Shown piece after piece: positions 63,696-64,000 of a stretch of 64,000 bases of DNA; positions within the stretch are counted from its first letter, which is position 1, and the number at the start of each line of letters is the position of its first letter. Under the pieces are notes generated by a model, which was not told the origin of the DNA, ran no database searches, and saw only the letters and a list, made by a program, of their open reading frames with translations. Both the position numbers and the translations under genes were made by a program. Origin of the DNA: Rhizobium leguminosarum bv. trifolii WSM1325 (GTDB taxonomy: Bacteria > Pseudomonadota > Alphaproteobacteria > Rhizobiales > Rhizobiaceae). The DNA lies in assembly GCA_000023185.1 (NCBI GenBank), contig CP001623.1, forward strand, positions 186,001 to 250,000, read 5' to 3'.

Positions 63696-64000
63696 ATGAC
63701 ACGTACGCCCGACATTACGCGACCGCCCAAAGATATGATCGACGCACTGAAGGAAATCGGAGCAGCGACGGTTGCCGGCACGCTTGGCCACATGGGCTTC
63801 CGCAATCCGCACATGGTCGGTCCCGTACCGCAGAACCGCGGGAAGTCGATCGTCGGGCCGGCGCTGACGCTCCAGTTCATGCCGCAGCGGCCGGACCTCT
63901 TCACAGAGGGGGAATATGCCGATCCGGAGACGCAGTTGCACCGCCACGTGCTCTATCATGCGCAGGAGGGAGATGTGGTCGTGGTCGACGCGCGCGGCGA
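63696..64000 (+). CDS. RraA-family protein, truncated by the window end
   Basis: The first 101 residues of an RraA/4-hydroxy-4-methyl-2-oxoglutarate aldolase-type protein. The frame opens MTRTPDITRPPKDMIDALKE and runs in frame to base 64000, with the family GPALTLQFMP and the VVVVDARG segment (arginine and glycine of the metal-pyruvate site). Family members cleave or decarboxylate 2-oxo acids. After an enolase-family dehydratase it could cleave or process a 2-keto-3-deoxy sugar acid (inference). The ribosome-binding site is weak (CGGAG). Confidence 0.82.
   Translation, partial: MTRTPDITRPPKDMIDALKEIGAATVAGTLGHMGFRNPHMVGPVPQNRGKSIVGPALTLQFMPQRPDLFTEGEYADPETQLHRHVLYHAQEGDVVVVDARG

Noticed and set aside
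1..64000. CRISPR array, insertion sequence, prophage or tRNA gene
   Set aside because: No regularly spaced repeats, transposase or integrase motifs, or cloverleaf-like segments were seen; short palindromes are of the rhizobial intergenic type.

Overview
The window looks like an alphaproteobacterial, probably Rhizobiaceae, chromosome or large-plasmid segment. It is GC-rich, densely coding, and carries intergenic palindromes of the rhizobial mosaic type (32802-32912, 21972-22070). Many proteins recall the Sinorhizobium meliloti stachydrine and hydroxyproline catabolism genes. No rRNA, tRNA, CRISPR array, transposase or origin was seen.

Layout: (1) 1-6.3 kb holds a PAS/GGDEF diguanylate cyclase, a YdeP-type formate-dehydrogenase-like molybdoenzyme with a small overlapping partner, an AraC regulator, and about 1 kb of gene-poor, hairpin-rich DNA. 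(2) 6.3-22 kb is a divergent betaine region. A TetR-led minus-strand operon (ProC-like reductase, glycine-betaine-type ABC importer, old-yellow-enzyme-like demethylase/reductase, Ldh_2 reductase) faces a plus-strand operon. The plus operon runs stcD, a DddQ-like cupin, etfB, etfA, a degenerate cupin, then a glutathione-dependent formaldehyde pathway (frmA, fghA, gfa). A near-perfect inverted repeat sits in the shared promoter. (3) 22.4-36.6 kb is a ten-gene GntR-led operon: DapA-family lyase, aldehyde dehydrogenase, FAD oxidase, a second betaine importer with two permeases, a 4-hydroxyproline-epimerase homologue and a GlxA/GbdR-type activator. It converges on a minus-strand operon of Rieske oxygenase, its reductase and a DddP-like M24 protein, which is divergent from a LysR gene.

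(4) 37.6-48.3 kb is miscellaneous: a fused acyltransferase, a GGDEF-EAL protein, a methyltransferase, an NmrA protein, and an SDR/cyclophilin-like/MFS operon with LysR regulators. (5) 48.4-53.1 kb is putR-like lrp and putA. (6) 53.2-64 kb is a sugar-acid region: a GntR-led minus operon of three enolase-superfamily enzymes, divergent from an ABC sugar importer followed by a fourth enolase-superfamily enzyme and an RraA-family gene cut by the window end.

Working model: quaternary amines such as stachydrine (proline betaine) and possibly hydroxyproline betaine enter through the two importers. They are demethylated by the Rieske system and by StcD, with electrons going to EtfAB. The released formaldehyde is burned through glutathione to formate, and proline is oxidised by PutA. 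The least explained part is the presence, in the same regulons, of three proteins from DMSP-lyase families (one of them stripped of its metal ligands) and of an epimerase homologue lacking one catalytic cysteine.
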